Shown here: one piece after another, positions 15,705-24,463 of the stretch | How positions within the stretch are numbered: position 1 is the first letter of the stretch | Layout: each line of letters begins with the position of its first letter | From: Pseudomonas triticifolii | Lineage (GTDB): Bacteria; Pseudomonadota; Gammaproteobacteria; Pseudomonadales; Pseudomonadaceae | Assembly (NCBI RefSeq): GCF_014358015.1 | Contig: NZ_JACONV010000020.1 | Location: forward strand, 1 to 64,000 | DNA: 64,000 nt | Reading direction: 5' to 3' | Translations under genes and position numbers: made by a program | The notes under the pieces: generated by a model | What the model saw: the letters and a program-made list of their open reading frames with translations, nothing else | Databases searched by the model: none | Told to the model about the DNA's origin: nothing

Positions 15705-16550
15705 ATGAACAACACGCTTTGGATGGGCGCGGGTCTGGGCCTGAAGGCCGAGCACTACGAACAGGCGCTCGACTGCAACGCCACCGGCCTGTGGTTTGAG
15801 GTCCATCCAGAGAACTACATGGTCGGTGGGGGACCTCGCCTGACCTGGCTGGAAGCCATCGCACACCGTCACCCGCTATCGCTGCACGGCGTATCGTTGT
15901 CTTTAGCGGCTGACTGCAGACCTGACGAGCACCACCTGAAACGTCTGAAAACCTTGATCGACCGGGTCCAGCCGACCCTCGTTTCGGAACACCTGGCCTG
16001 GTCGGCATGGCGAGGCCAGTATCACCCGGATTTGCTGCCCTTCCCCCGCACCGACGAAGCGCTGCGGCGTATAGCCGACAATATTCATCGCACGCAGGAC
16101 GCGCTAGAGCGATGCATTGCCATCGAGAACCCGACCCACTACCTGACACTGGAAGGTCATGAGTGGACAGAAATCGACTTCCTCGTCGAGTTGAGCAAGA
16201 GAACGGACTGCCAACTGCTGCTGGACGTCAACAACGTCCACATCAGCGCTCACAATATTGGTTTTAGCGCGCAGGCGTACCTGGATGCCATCCCTGCGCA
16301 GTTGATCGCGGAGATTCATCTGGCCGGGCATACGACGGATCCCGGCAGTTCTTCGTTATTGATCGACTCCCACGACACGCCCATCGCCGAGGATGTCTGG
16401 TCGCTGTACCGGCAACTGATCGAACGAATCGGCTCACGTCCAACGCTTATCGAGCGCGACGACTGCATTCCAGCGTTCGAAGAACTTCTTCAAGAGCGTG
16501 ACAGGGCGCAGGCCTTGCTGGCACGCCAACGGGAGTCAGCCACCGCATGA
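15705..16550 (+). CDS. bufB: MNIO-family (DUF692) bufferin-modifying enzyme
   Basis: 281 residues, full length for the multinuclear non-heme iron oxidative (MNIO) family, a TIM barrel that oxidises cysteines of a precursor peptide, to thiooxazoles in bufferins. Candidate metal ligands are present in order: SLHGVSLSLA, SEHLAWS, AIENPTHY, LLDVNNVHISAHN, EIHLAGH and SHDTP. Substrate is most likely the adjacent bufA product, recognised with help from bufC. ATG 15705 was chosen over a much longer open frame that runs back through bufA, because MNNTLWMGAGLGLKAEH is the family's beginning. The end overlaps bufC as ATGA. Confidence 0.93.
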   Translation: MNNTLWMGAGLGLKAEHYEQALDCNATGLWFEVHPENYMVGGGPRLTWLEAIAHRHPLSLHGVSLSLAADCRPDEHHLKRLKTLIDRVQPTLVSEHLAWSAWRGQYHPDLLPFPRTDEALRRIADNIHRTQDALERCIAIENPTHYLTLEGHEWTEIDFLVELSKRTDCQLLLDVNNVHISAHNIGFSAQAYLDAIPAQLIAEIHLAGHTTDPGSSSLLIDSHDTPIAEDVWSLYRQLIERIGSRPTLIERDDCIPAFEELLQERDRAQALLARQRESATA

Positions 16551-17341
16551 ACAGCACGCTAACCCACTTTCAGGATGACTTCGTCAACGCGTTGATGGGG
16601 CACACGCCTCCCAGCCTTGAACATCTCATCCAGCAGCCCGGCTTCAGGGTGTATCGCAACACGGTGATGAAGGGCGTCAGCGATTCCCTGATAGCCAACT
16701 TCCCGACCATCGAGCGGCTGGTGGGCAGCGAATGGCTGCGCGCAGCGGCCCTGATTCATGCCCTTGAATCACCGCCCGTAGACGCCAGACTGCTGTTCTA
16801 CGGGGCCGACTTCCCTGATTTTCTTGACGGTTTCGAGCCTGCCCGACAGCTGCCGTATCTGGGTAATGTGGCTCGACTCGACCGTCTCTGGATCGAGATT
16901 CACTGCGCACCTCAGGCCACACCTCTGGACGTCTCGACACTGGGAAACCTGATACCGGAGCAATTGCAGGACTTGCGCCTCAAGCCTGGTCCAGCAGCGG
17001 GTTGGCGTTGGTTCGATGGACAACCGGCCTACACCCTCTGGCGTTGCAACCGGGAACACCTCGACATTCCCGACGATCTGGAATGGCGCAGCGAAGGTGT
17101 CCTGATCACTCGCAAGGCCGGACAGGTGGTCTGGCAGCCGCTCAGCCTGGCGGGTTGCACGTTTCTGGACGCCTGCGCTGCCGACCGGTCCTTTGGCCAG
17201 GCCATCGCCTTGGCATCAGACGCACAGCCGGACATGAATCCCAATGAGCTGTTGTTTCAGCTATTAAACGCCGATGTGTTCATTTGCCCAACCGATCCGC
17301 TTGCAGGAGAACCCCATGCACACACTACCCACAGGGCATGA
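16547..17341 (+). CDS. bufC: DUF2063 (BufC) bufferin-maturation partner
   Basis: 264 residues. The N-terminal DUF2063 domain (FQDDFVNALMGHT ... PGFRVYRNTVMKGVSDSLIANFPTIERLVG) is the RiPP-recognition-type module that accompanies DUF692 enzymes and is thought to deliver the leader or precursor to BufB. The C-terminal part (LWRCNREHLDIPDDLEW ... LLFQLLNADVFI) is less conserved. The start overlaps the bufB stop (ATGA) and the end overlaps the DoxX gene by 26 bases, so all four genes are tightly coupled. Confidence 0.9.
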   Translation: MNSTLTHFQDDFVNALMGHTPPSLEHLIQQPGFRVYRNTVMKGVSDSLIANFPTIERLVGSEWLRAAALIHALESPPVDARLLFYGADFPDFLDGFEPARQLPYLGNVARLDRLWIEIHCAPQATPLDVSTLGNLIPEQLQDLRLKPGPAAGWRWFDGQPAYTLWRCNREHLDIPDDLEWRSEGVLITRKAGQVVWQPLSLAGCTFLDACAADRSFGQAIALASDAQPDMNPNELLFQLLNADVFICPTDPLAGEPHAHTTHRA

Positions 17342-17777
17342 ATGCGCTCGCACTCGCTGGAACCGCCTTGCCGACTACTTGCAGGCACATGTCGGTGACT
17401 CGTTGCTCTCACTGGTGATTCGCCTGGCGGTCGCGGTGCTGTTTCTGATGTCAGGGCGCACCAAGGTCGACGGATTTCTGGAGATCACGCCAAGCACTTA
17501 TGACCTGTTTCGTAATGAATACCGTCTCCCGCTGATCAGCCCCGAACTGGCCGCTCATCTGGCCACTTACGCCGAACATCTGTTCCCGGTGCTGTTAATA
17601 GTGGGGCTCTTCACCCGACTGTCAGCCATTGCGCTGTTGACCATGACCGCCGTCATTCAGATTTTTGTGTACCCGGACGCCTGGCCGACGCACCTTTCAT
17701 GGGCGGGACTGCTGCTATTCATCATTGGCCGCGGTGCCGGTGTTCTGTCGGTGGACAGGCGGCTAGGGATCCATTGA
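17316..17777 (+). CDS. DoxX family membrane protein of the bufferin operon
   Basis: 153 residues with four predicted transmembrane helices and the DoxX pattern (LLSLVIRLAVAVLFLMSGRTKVDGFLEIT ... YAEHLFPVLLIVGLFTRLSAIALL). DoxX proteins often close bufferin operons; a redox or quinone-linked role is suspected but unproven. ATG 17316 is preceded by a strong GCAGGAGA; it overlaps the bufC end. Last gene of the SigF-driven unit. Confidence 0.87.
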   Translation: MHTLPTGHECARTRWNRLADYLQAHVGDSLLSLVIRLAVAVLFLMSGRTKVDGFLEITPSTYDLFRNEYRLPLISPELAAHLATYAEHLFPVLLIVGLFTRLSAIALLTMTAVIQIFVYPDAWPTHLSWAGLLLFIIGRGAGVLSVDRRLGIH

Positions 17778-17852
17778 ACCGAGGCCTTGATTTGCCCAAG
17801 AGCCCTCGCTCTGCTAGTGTCGCCCGGTTTAATCTCTACCGGAAATGCCACC

Positions 17853-18098
17853 ATGGCCCGCAAGAAAGCTGCACTGGATTTCGAACAGTCTCTCGCTGAT
17901 CTGCAAACGCTGGTAGAGCGGCTGGAGAATGGCGAGTTGTCGCTGGAAGACTCCCTCACCGCCTTCGAACAAGGTGTGCGCCTGACACGCGATTGCCAAA
18001 GCGCCCTGACGGCTGCCGAGCAGAAGGTTCAGGTGCTTCTGGAGCGCGACGGCGAGCTGGCCGAAGAGCCTTTTGATGACGCGGAATTGCCTGAATGA
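17853..18098 (+). CDS. xseB: Exodeoxyribonuclease VII small subunit
   Basis: 81 residues, standard XseB size: a helical hairpin with the signature FEQSLADLQTLVERLENGELSLEDSLTAFEQGVRL. Several copies bind the large XseA subunit to form the enzyme that degrades single-stranded DNA. ATG 17853 begins the conserved MARKK; the frame runs upstream without support. Its stop overlaps the ispA start (ATGA), the widespread xseB-ispA-dxs arrangement. xseA is not in the window. Confidence 0.95.
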   Translation: MARKKAALDFEQSLADLQTLVERLENGELSLEDSLTAFEQGVRLTRDCQSALTAAEQKVQVLLERDGELAEEPFDDAELPE

Positions 18099-18982
18099 TT
18101 GCGAGCTATCAAGCGCAAAGCCAGGTTCGCGTCAACGCGGCTCTTGAAGGCCTGTTTCAAGCACCCGGCCCTGAATTGACCCGCCTCTACGACGCCATGC
18201 GCTATAGCGTGATGAATGGCGGCAAGCGCGTGCGCCCGCTGCTGGCTTACGCCGCGTGTGAAGCACTGGGCGGCGTAGCGGAAGACGCCAACGGCGCGGC
18301 CTGCGCGGTCGAGCTGATCCATGCGTACTCACTGGTACACGATGATCTGCCTGCGATGGACGATGACGACCTGCGTCGTGGTCAGCCCACCACGCACAAG
18401 GCGTTCGACGAGGCCTGCGCCATCCTGGCAGGCGATGGCTTGCAAAGCCTGGCGTTCACCGCCCTGCTCGCCCCGCACCTGACCACGCGTGACGCAGAGA
18501 CCCGTCTGCAGATGGTCAGCGCTCTGGCCGTTGCGGCAGGTCCCGCCGGGATGGTCGGCGGGCAGGCGATTGATCTGGGTTCGGTGGGTTTGAAGCTGGA
18601 TCAGGCAGCGCTGGAATACATGCATCGCCACAAGACCGGTGCGCTGATCGAAGCCAGCGTGCGACTCGGCGCGCTGGCAAGCGGCCGTGCTGATCAGACA
18701 CAACTTGATGCACTTCAAGTGTATGCCCGTGCGGTAGGCCTGGCCTTTCAGGTGCAGGACGACATTCTCGACGTGGAAAGCGACACCGCCACCCTCGGCA
18801 AACGTCAGGGTGCCGACATCGCGCGCGACAAGCCCACTTACCCTGCTCTGCTGGGGCTTGACGCGGCCAAGGGCTATGCTCTGGAACTGCGCGATCAGGC
18901 ACTGGCTGCGCTGGAACCGTTCGGCGACGCTGCGCAGCCTTTGCGCGAGCTGGCGCGTTACATCGTCGAACGCCGCCACTGA
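18095..18982 (+). CDS. ispA: Farnesyl diphosphate synthase
   Basis: 295 residues, trans-prenyltransferase that condenses isopentenyl and dimethylallyl diphosphate to geranyl and then farnesyl diphosphate for quinones and undecaprenyl lipid. First aspartate-rich motif DDLPAMDDDD (about residues 83-92) and second QVQDDILD (about 216-223) are both intact, with MNGGKRVRPLL at the N-terminus and the typical FQVQDD context. Translationally coupled to xseB; dxs follows after 157 bases on the same strand. Confidence 0.95.
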   Translation: MIASYQAQSQVRVNAALEGLFQAPGPELTRLYDAMRYSVMNGGKRVRPLLAYAACEALGGVAEDANGAACAVELIHAYSLVHDDLPAMDDDDLRRGQPTTHKAFDEACAILAGDGLQSLAFTALLAPHLTTRDAETRLQMVSALAVAAGPAGMVGGQAIDLGSVGLKLDQAALEYMHRHKTGALIEASVRLGALASGRADQTQLDALQVYARAVGLAFQVQDDILDVESDTATLGKRQGADIARDKPTYPALLGLDAAKGYALELRDQALAALEPFGDAAQPLRELARYIVERRH

Positions 18983-19139
18983 TCAGAATGACCGACTATC
19001 TAAATCGGGTGAATCAACCACGGCTCATCCGGTCACAGTCATCAGGTCCGGTGCTGCCGGACGCCACTGATGCACTTCATGGGCAGCGTGCGATGCATAA
19101 GGTAAACTGCCGCCTCTTTTACTCATAACGATTCGCCTG

Positions 19140-21035
19140 ATGCCCACGACGTTCAAAGAGATTCCCCGCGAGCGCCCGGTTACGCCGTTGCTCGACCGAG
19201 CCAATACACCGGATGGCCTTCGCCGTCTGGGTGAAGCCGAGCTGGAAACCCTGGCCAATGAACTGCGCCTGGAACTGCTCTACTCCGTTGGTCAGACCGG
19301 AGGGCATTTTGGTGCCGGTCTTGGCGTCATCGAACTGACGATCGCCCTGCATTATGTGTTCGACACACCGGATGACCGCCTGGTGTGGGACGTAGGTCAT
19401 CAGGCCTACCCGCACAAGATCCTGACGGGCCGTCGTGCGCGCATGTCCACCCTGCGCCAGAAAGACGGTGTGGCGGCGTTTCCGCGTCGCAGTGAAAGTG
19501 AGTACGACACCTTCGGCGTCGGCCACTCCAGCACCTCGATCAGCGCTGCGCTCGGTATGGCGATTGCCTCACGCCTGCAAGGCAGCGACCGCAAATCCAT
19601 CGCCGTGATCGGTGACGGCGCGCTGACGGCCGGTATGGCGTTCGAAGCGTTGAACCATGCGCCGGAAGTCGCGGCAAATATGCTGGTCATTCTCAATGAC
19701 AACGACATGTCGATCTCGCGCAACGTCGGTGGCCTGTCGAATTACCTGGCCAAGATCCTGTCCAGCCGCACCTATGCCAGCATGCGTGAAGGCAGCAAGA
19801 AGGTGCTTTCTCGCCTGCCCGGCGCGTGGGAAATCGCCCGTCGTACGGAAGAATATGCCAAAGGCATGCTGGTTCCCGGCACGCTGTTCGAAGAGCTGGG
19901 CTGGAATTACATCGGCCCTATCGACGGCCACGACCTGCCGACCCTGATCGCCACCCTGCGCAACATGCGTGATCTAAAAGGTCCGCAGTTTCTGCACGTG
20001 GTCACCAAGAAAGGCAAAGGCTTCGGCCCGGCTGAAGTGGACCCGATCGGCTATCACGCGATCACCAAGCTCGAACCACTGAACGCCCCCGTCGCAATCC
20101 CGAAAAAGGTCAGCGGCCCGAAGTATTCCGGCGTGTTCGGTCAGTGGCTGTGCGACATGGCCGAAGCGGACTCACGACTGGTGGGCATCACCCCAGCCAT
20201 GAAGGAAGGCTCGGATCTGGTCGATTTCAGCGAGCGTTACCCGGAGCGTTATTTCGACGTGGCGATTGCCGAACAGCACGCCGTCACATTGGCAGCAGGC
20301 ATGGCCTGCGAAGGCAGCAAGCCGGTGGTCGCGATCTATTCCACGTTCCTGCAGCGCGGTTACGACCAACTGGTGCACGACGTTGCCGTACAGAATCTCG
20401 ACGTGCTGTTCGCCATCGACCGCGCAGGTCTGGTGGGTGAAGACGGCCCGACGCATGCGGGCAGCTTTGACCTGTCTTACTTGCGATGCATCCCCGGCAT
20501 GGTCGTGATGACACCGAGCGACGAGAACGAGCTGCGCAAGATGCTCAGCACCGGTTATCTGCACAACGGTCCTGCCGCAGTGCGTTACCCGCGTGGCACA
20601 GGGCCGAACGCGCTGATCGAAAAAGATCTGGAGCCTGTCGAGATCGGCAAGGGCATCGTGCGTCGCCAGGGTCAGGGCTTGGCGATTCTGGTGTTCGGTG
20701 TGCAACTGGCCGAAGCGTTGGTCGTTGCGCAGAAGCTGGACGCGACGGTCATCGACATGCGTTTCGTCAAACCCTTGGACGAGGCTCTGGTGCGCGAAGC
20801 TGCAGCCAATCACGAGTTGTTGGTCACTCTCGAAGAAAACGCCATCATGGGCGGCGCGGGCGCGGCGGTCAGTGAGTTCCTGGCGCGGGAAAACATCCTC
20901 AAGTCAGTGCTGCACATCGGGTTGCCGGATGTGTACGTCGAGCACGCCAAGCCTGCGCAGATGCTGGCCGAGTGCGGCCTGGATGCGCAAGGGATCGAAG
21001 CGGCGATCAATCAGCGGCTGGTGCTGATGGGTTGA
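19140..21035 (+). CDS. dxs: 1-deoxy-D-xylulose-5-phosphate synthase
   Basis: 631 residues, thiamine-diphosphate enzyme that joins pyruvate and glyceraldehyde-3-phosphate, the entry step of the MEP isoprenoid pathway and a branch to thiamine and pyridoxal. The TPP motif GDGALTAGMAFEALNHA ... LNDNDMSIS is present near 155-195, the catalytic-type EQHAVTLAAGMA near 375, and DRAGLVGEDGPTHAG near 425. Full length. An intrinsic terminator follows. Thiamine is also served by thiL about 1.3 kb further on. Confidence 0.97.
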   Translation: MPTTFKEIPRERPVTPLLDRANTPDGLRRLGEAELETLANELRLELLYSVGQTGGHFGAGLGVIELTIALHYVFDTPDDRLVWDVGHQAYPHKILTGRRARMSTLRQKDGVAAFPRRSESEYDTFGVGHSSTSISAALGMAIASRLQGSDRKSIAVIGDGALTAGMAFEALNHAPEVAANMLVILNDNDMSISRNVGGLSNYLAKILSSRTYASMREGSKKVLSRLPGAWEIARRTEEYAKGMLVPGTLFEELGWNYIGPIDGHDLPTLIATLRNMRDLKGPQFLHVVTKKGKGFGPAEVDPIGYHAITKLEPLNAPVAIPKKVSGPKYSGVFGQWLCDMAEADSRLVGITPAMKEGSDLVDFSERYPERYFDVAIAEQHAVTLAAGMACEGSKPVVAIYSTFLQRGYDQLVHDVAVQNLDVLFAIDRAGLVGEDGPTHAGSFDLSYLRCIPGMVVMTPSDENELRKMLSTGYLHNGPAAVRYPRGTGPNALIEKDLEPVEIGKGIVRRQGQGLAILVFGVQLAEALVVAQKLDATVIDMRFVKPLDEALVREAAANHELLVTLEENAIMGGAGAAVSEFLARENILKSVLHIGLPDVYVEHAKPAQMLAECGLDAQGIEAAINQRLVLMG

Positions 21036-21052
21036 TGAAAGCGAAAACATTG

Positions 21053-21077
21053 AAAGCGCTCATTGAGCGCTTTTTTT
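21053..21077 (+). terminator. Rho-independent terminator after dxs
   Basis: AAAGCGCTC-ATT-GAGCGCTTTTTTT, 17 bases after the stop; stem and U-run are both strong. Confidence 0.9.
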
Positions 21078-21152
21078 GTGCCTGCCTGATGAGCATGCCC
21101 GGCTGACGCTTACGCCGTACCGTCGACGCTGCACGGCCTTGTAGTCAGCCTC

Positions 21153-21177
21153 TTCGCGAGCAAGCTCGCGCCCACAA
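21153..21177. repeat. REP-type palindrome
   Basis: TTCGCGAGCAAGCTCGCGCCCAC, the same REP family as at 22-44, in inverse orientation, in the space between dxs and the convergent membrane-protein gene. Confidence 0.7.
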
Positions 21178-21198
21178 AAGAGCGCTCTATCAGCACCC

Positions 21199-21618
21199 TT
21201 ATCCCAGCTGCCGAGGAATCCGGTAGAGATACAGCAACACCACACTGGCAAACGCCAGCAGGCAAACGGGGAAGGGATGCAGGCCGAAGAGTACGGCGAT
21301 CGCGGCGATCCAGGCTGGCAGCCCGGCGTACAGGAAGGCCAGACGCCGGACCGCAGCAAGGTGCAGCCAGGCGGCAGGTTCCTGTGGGGTATCGAGTGCG
21401 GCCTGTGTCGTGATCAAGGCGCGCTTGTAAGCCCCGAACGGTTTAAGACTGACGAACATTGAGCCCACACCAGCAATGAACAGCGGCATGGCGAGCACAG
21501 CCATCATCGGTTCGTTACTGCCAAAGAACAGACAGACGACCAGCAAAGGCGCAACGGTGAGGCCCAACTGGCGCCACCAGGCCATTTCCAGTCGCTGGCG
21601 AACCTGACTGCGGGTCAA
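21199..21618 (-). CDS. Conserved hypothetical membrane protein
   Basis: 139 residues with about four transmembrane segments (roughly 17-33, 38-56, 92-110 and 112-131) and basic ends; no family signature recognised. The start overlaps the ribA stop by 4 bases (ATGA-type), so it is cotranscribed with ribA. A small membrane protein occupies a comparable position in other pseudomonads. Nothing links it directly to flavin synthesis. Confidence 0.7.
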   Translation of the reverse strand: MTRSQVRQRLEMAWWRQLGLTVAPLLVVCLFFGSNEPMMAVLAMPLFIAGVGSMFVSLKPFGAYKRALITTQAALDTPQEPAAWLHLAAVRRLAFLYAGLPAWIAAIAVLFGLHPFPVCLLAFASVVLLYLYRIPRQLG

Positions 21619-22232
21619 GCGGGCCCAACCTCACTCTGGTGCTCGTTGCCCATCATATGACCGAGCTTGCCGGCCTTGGTGGCCAGGTACAGCTTGTTAT
21701 GCGGGTTCTGTCCGGTGTGCAGGGGCACACGCTCAGCAACCTTGATGCCCATCTCGGTCAAGGCTTTGACCTTGCGCGGGTTATTGGTCATCAGACGCAG
21801 CGACTCGATACCCAGATGTTGAAGCATGGGCAGGCAAATCGCGTAATCACGCTGATCGGCTGCAAACCCCAGACGCTCGTTGGCTTCGACTGTGTCGGCA
21901 CCGCCATCCTGCAGTTCATAGGCGCGGATCTTGTTCATCAAACCGATCCCTCTGCCTTCCTGACGCAGGTACAACAATACGCCTCGGCCTTCGGTGGCGA
22001 TGGCGCGCAAGGCGGCTTCGAGCTGAGACCCACAATCGCAACGCTGACTGAACAAGGCATCGCCGGTCAGGCATTCGGAATGAACACGACCCAACACAGG
22101 GGCGCCATCTGCCACATCGCCCAGACTCAGGACAACGTGTTCACGCCCGGTTGCCGACTCGATAAAGCCGTGCATGGCAAATTCTGCAAAAGGGGTGGGC
22201 AGTTTGGAAGCGGCGACAAATACGACGGGCAC
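21615..22232 (-). CDS. ribA: GTP cyclohydrolase II
   Basis: 205 residues; converts GTP to the diaminopyrimidine that opens riboflavin synthesis. The zinc site is intact in HSECLTGDALFSQRCDCGSQ, followed by LLYLRQEGRGIGLMNKIRAYELQ and LMTNNPRKV. It starts with GTG at 22232, supported by AGGAG seven bases upstream. It lies apart from the main rib cluster. Since the cyclohydrolase half of the RibB protein at 24464-25555 lacks its zinc cysteines, this is probably the only active GTP cyclohydrolase II encoded in the window. Confidence 0.95.
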   Translation of the reverse strand: MPVVFVAASKLPTPFAEFAMHGFIESATGREHVVLSLGDVADGAPVLGRVHSECLTGDALFSQRCDCGSQLEAALRAIATEGRGVLLYLRQEGRGIGLMNKIRAYELQDGGADTVEANERLGFAADQRDYAICLPMLQHLGIESLRLMTNNPRKVKALTEMGIKVAERVPLHTGQNPHNKLYLATKAGKLGHMMGNEHQSEVGPA

Positions 22233-22381
22233 CGTGTGCTCCTAATCAGTATGAAGACTGGAAATTCGCAAGACTTGCATTGTAACAGCAGGTTCCTGCA
22301 GACGCTTAGGCTGAATTCTCGGGCATTCAGATCGTAAAGTTCGATCGATAGAACGCGTTCATAAGGTGATCAGTCCAACAT

Positions 22382-23347
22382 TCACGACGTACCACGAAAA
22401 TGCTGATAGCCACGAATACAGGGTGTCACGTCCTGTCCATCGGCATCGATCAGCGCCACACCCTGCCCCGCAATCACCCGGCCGATGACATGCACAGGCC
22501 AGCCGGCATCGAGCAGCCCTGCCAGATACTCGGCGGGCAGCGTGAACGCAAGAACATAGTCGTCGCCTCCACTGAGGGCCGCTTGCCTGGCGTTCTGCAC
22601 ATCGAAAAACCCGAGCAGTTGCGCCGACATCGGCAGCGCGTCACGCTCGATCAGCAGACGCACACCCGACGCGCGGGCGATATGCCCACAGTCGGCAAGC
22701 AGGCCATCGGAGATATCCAGCGCAGACGTCGCCTTGCCACGCAGAGCCTGCCCGAACGCCAGTTGTGGCTGAGGCGACCAGTAACGCGCCAGCAAGGGCT
22801 CGGCCACGTGGGGCTCGGCACTGCGCTCGCCCAAGACCAGCGGCAAGGCTGCAGCCGCGTCACCCAGCGCGCCACCCACACACAGCAGGTCGCCTTCGCG
22901 AGCGCCGCTGCGCGTCAGCGCAAGCCCGGCAGGCACACCGCCAAACACCGTCAGGGTGAGACTCAAGGGCCCACGGGTGGTGTCGCCGCCGATCAGGCGC
23001 AGCGAACAGCTCTGCGCCATCTGACTCAAGCCACGGGCGAACGCTTCAAGCCAGTCGGCCTCGACGTCCGGCAGGGTCAGCGCAAGGGTAAACCCGACAG
23101 GACGCGCGCCCATGGCCGCCAGATCACTGGCAGACACCGCCAGTGCACGCTGGCCCAGCAGAAAAGGATCGCAGACGTCGGGGAAATGCACCCCGGCAAC
23201 CAGGGTGTCGGTGGAGATCGCCATCTGCTCGCCGGGCGGCAACGCCAGCAGCGCGCAGTCGTCGCCGATGCCCAGCGCCACTTCTTCGCTCGCATGCGCA
23301 CAGGGCGCAGCGGCGAAGTAATGACGGATCAGCTCGAACTCTCCCAT
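22382..23347 (-). CDS. thiL: Thiamine-monophosphate kinase
   Basis: 321 residues; phosphorylates thiamine monophosphate to the active diphosphate. PurM-like fold with the ATP and Mg signatures GIGDDCALLALPPGEQMAISTDTLVAGVHF (about residues 26-55), ALAVSASDLAAMGARP and RLIGGDTTRGPLSLTLTVFG, and the C-terminal DISDGLLADCGHIARASGV. Follows nusB by 16 bases at the end of the rib-nusB cluster. In many pseudomonads pgpA follows thiL; here ribA comes next, 149 bases on. Confidence 0.94.
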   Translation of the reverse strand: MGEFELIRHYFAAAPCAHASEEVALGIGDDCALLALPPGEQMAISTDTLVAGVHFPDVCDPFLLGQRALAVSASDLAAMGARPVGFTLALTLPDVEADWLEAFARGLSQMAQSCSLRLIGGDTTRGPLSLTLTVFGGVPAGLALTRSGAREGDLLCVGGALGDAAAALPLVLGERSAEPHVAEPLLARYWSPQPQLAFGQALRGKATSALDISDGLLADCGHIARASGVRLLIERDALPMSAQLLGFFDVQNARQAALSGGDDYVLAFTLPAEYLAGLLDAGWPVHVIGRVIAGQGVALIDADGQDVTPCIRGYQHFRGTS

Positions 23348-23363
23348 GAAGATCAGGCGCTGA

Positions 23364-23861
23364 TCAGCGCTTGTGAGCCTTCACTTCGACTTCACGCAGG
23401 CGCGGAGCCAGCTTGTCCAGCACACCGTTGACGAACTTGTGGCCGTCAGTGGAGCCGTAGACCTTGGCCAGTTCGATGCCTTCGTTGATCACGACGCGAT
23501 AAGGCACGTCGATACGCTTGAGCAGTTCGAAGGTGGACAGACGCAACACCGCCAGCTCGACCGGATCGAGTTCTTCGATGGTCAGGTCCAGGCAAGGCGA
23601 AAGCGCCGTGTCGATTTCGGTCTTGTTGGTGGCGACACCGTGCAGCAGCTCACGGAAATACGCGCCGTCAACGTTGCTGAAATCGTTGTCGACACGGAAC
23701 TGTGCCTCGATTTCGTTCAGCGAATGACCTGCCATGTGCCACTGATACAGGGCCTGGGTCGCCATCTGGCGCGCTTCACGACGCTTGGCGCTCTTGCCTT
23801 TGGCAGCCTCGGGCGACTTGGCATCGCGCGGGTTGAACTGATCGGTATCGTCGGAAATCAC
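23364..23861 (-). CDS. nusB: Transcription antitermination factor NusB
   Basis: 165 residues, all-helical NusB. With NusE (S10) it binds boxA in rRNA leaders and supports antitermination. Family marks: [20 protein letters not shown] at the start of the domain, the [16 protein letters not shown] helix and [34 protein letters not shown] roughly 25-residue polar N-terminal extension ([21 protein letters not shown]) is usual in Pseudomonas. The start overlaps the ribH stop (ATGA). Confidence 0.95.
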
Positions 23862-24334
23862 TTGGCCTCCAGCTGCGACAGCAGACTGACCATTTCGATG
23901 GCGGACAAGGCAGCTTCAGCGCCCTTGTTACCGGCCTTGGTGCCGGAGCGCTCGATGGCTTGCTCGATCGAATCAACGGTCAGCACGCCGAAGGCGACCG
24001 GAACACCGAATTCCATGGAAACCTGCGACAGGCCTTTGACGCACTCACCGGCTACGTATTCAAAGTGCGGGGTGCCACCACGGATCACTGCGCCCAGCGC
24101 GACAATGGCTGCGAACTCGCTACGCTGCGCAACTTTCTGCACAACCAGCGGAATCTCGAACGCACCCGGCGCACGGATGATGGTGATGTCGCTTTCGCTC
24201 ACGCCATGGCGTACCAGCGCATCAACGGCACCGCTCACCAGGCTTTCCACGACGAAGCTGTTGAAACGGCCAACCACCAAGGCATAGCGGCCTTGGGGGG
24301 CGATGAAGGTACCTTCGATGGTCTTCAAGGTCAT
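23858..24334 (-). CDS. ribH: 6,7-dimethyl-8-ribityllumazine synthase
   Basis: 158 residues; joins the aminopyrimidine with dihydroxybutanone phosphate, the penultimate riboflavin step, and assembles as icosahedral or pentameric shells. Signatures: [21 protein letters not shown], the [18 protein letters not shown] loop, [19 protein letters not shown] and [28 protein letters not shown]. All active-site segments are intact. Confidence 0.96.
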
Positions 24335-24463
24335 TCGGTGAGTCTCGTATTAAAGAGCAAGCCCGCCTTGGGGCGGACTTTGGAGGATTTTAGGCCACGA
24401 ATCGCAACTGTCAGGCCGATGGACGCAAAAAACACTCTTTTGCGTGCATCGACCTGCCGGTAT

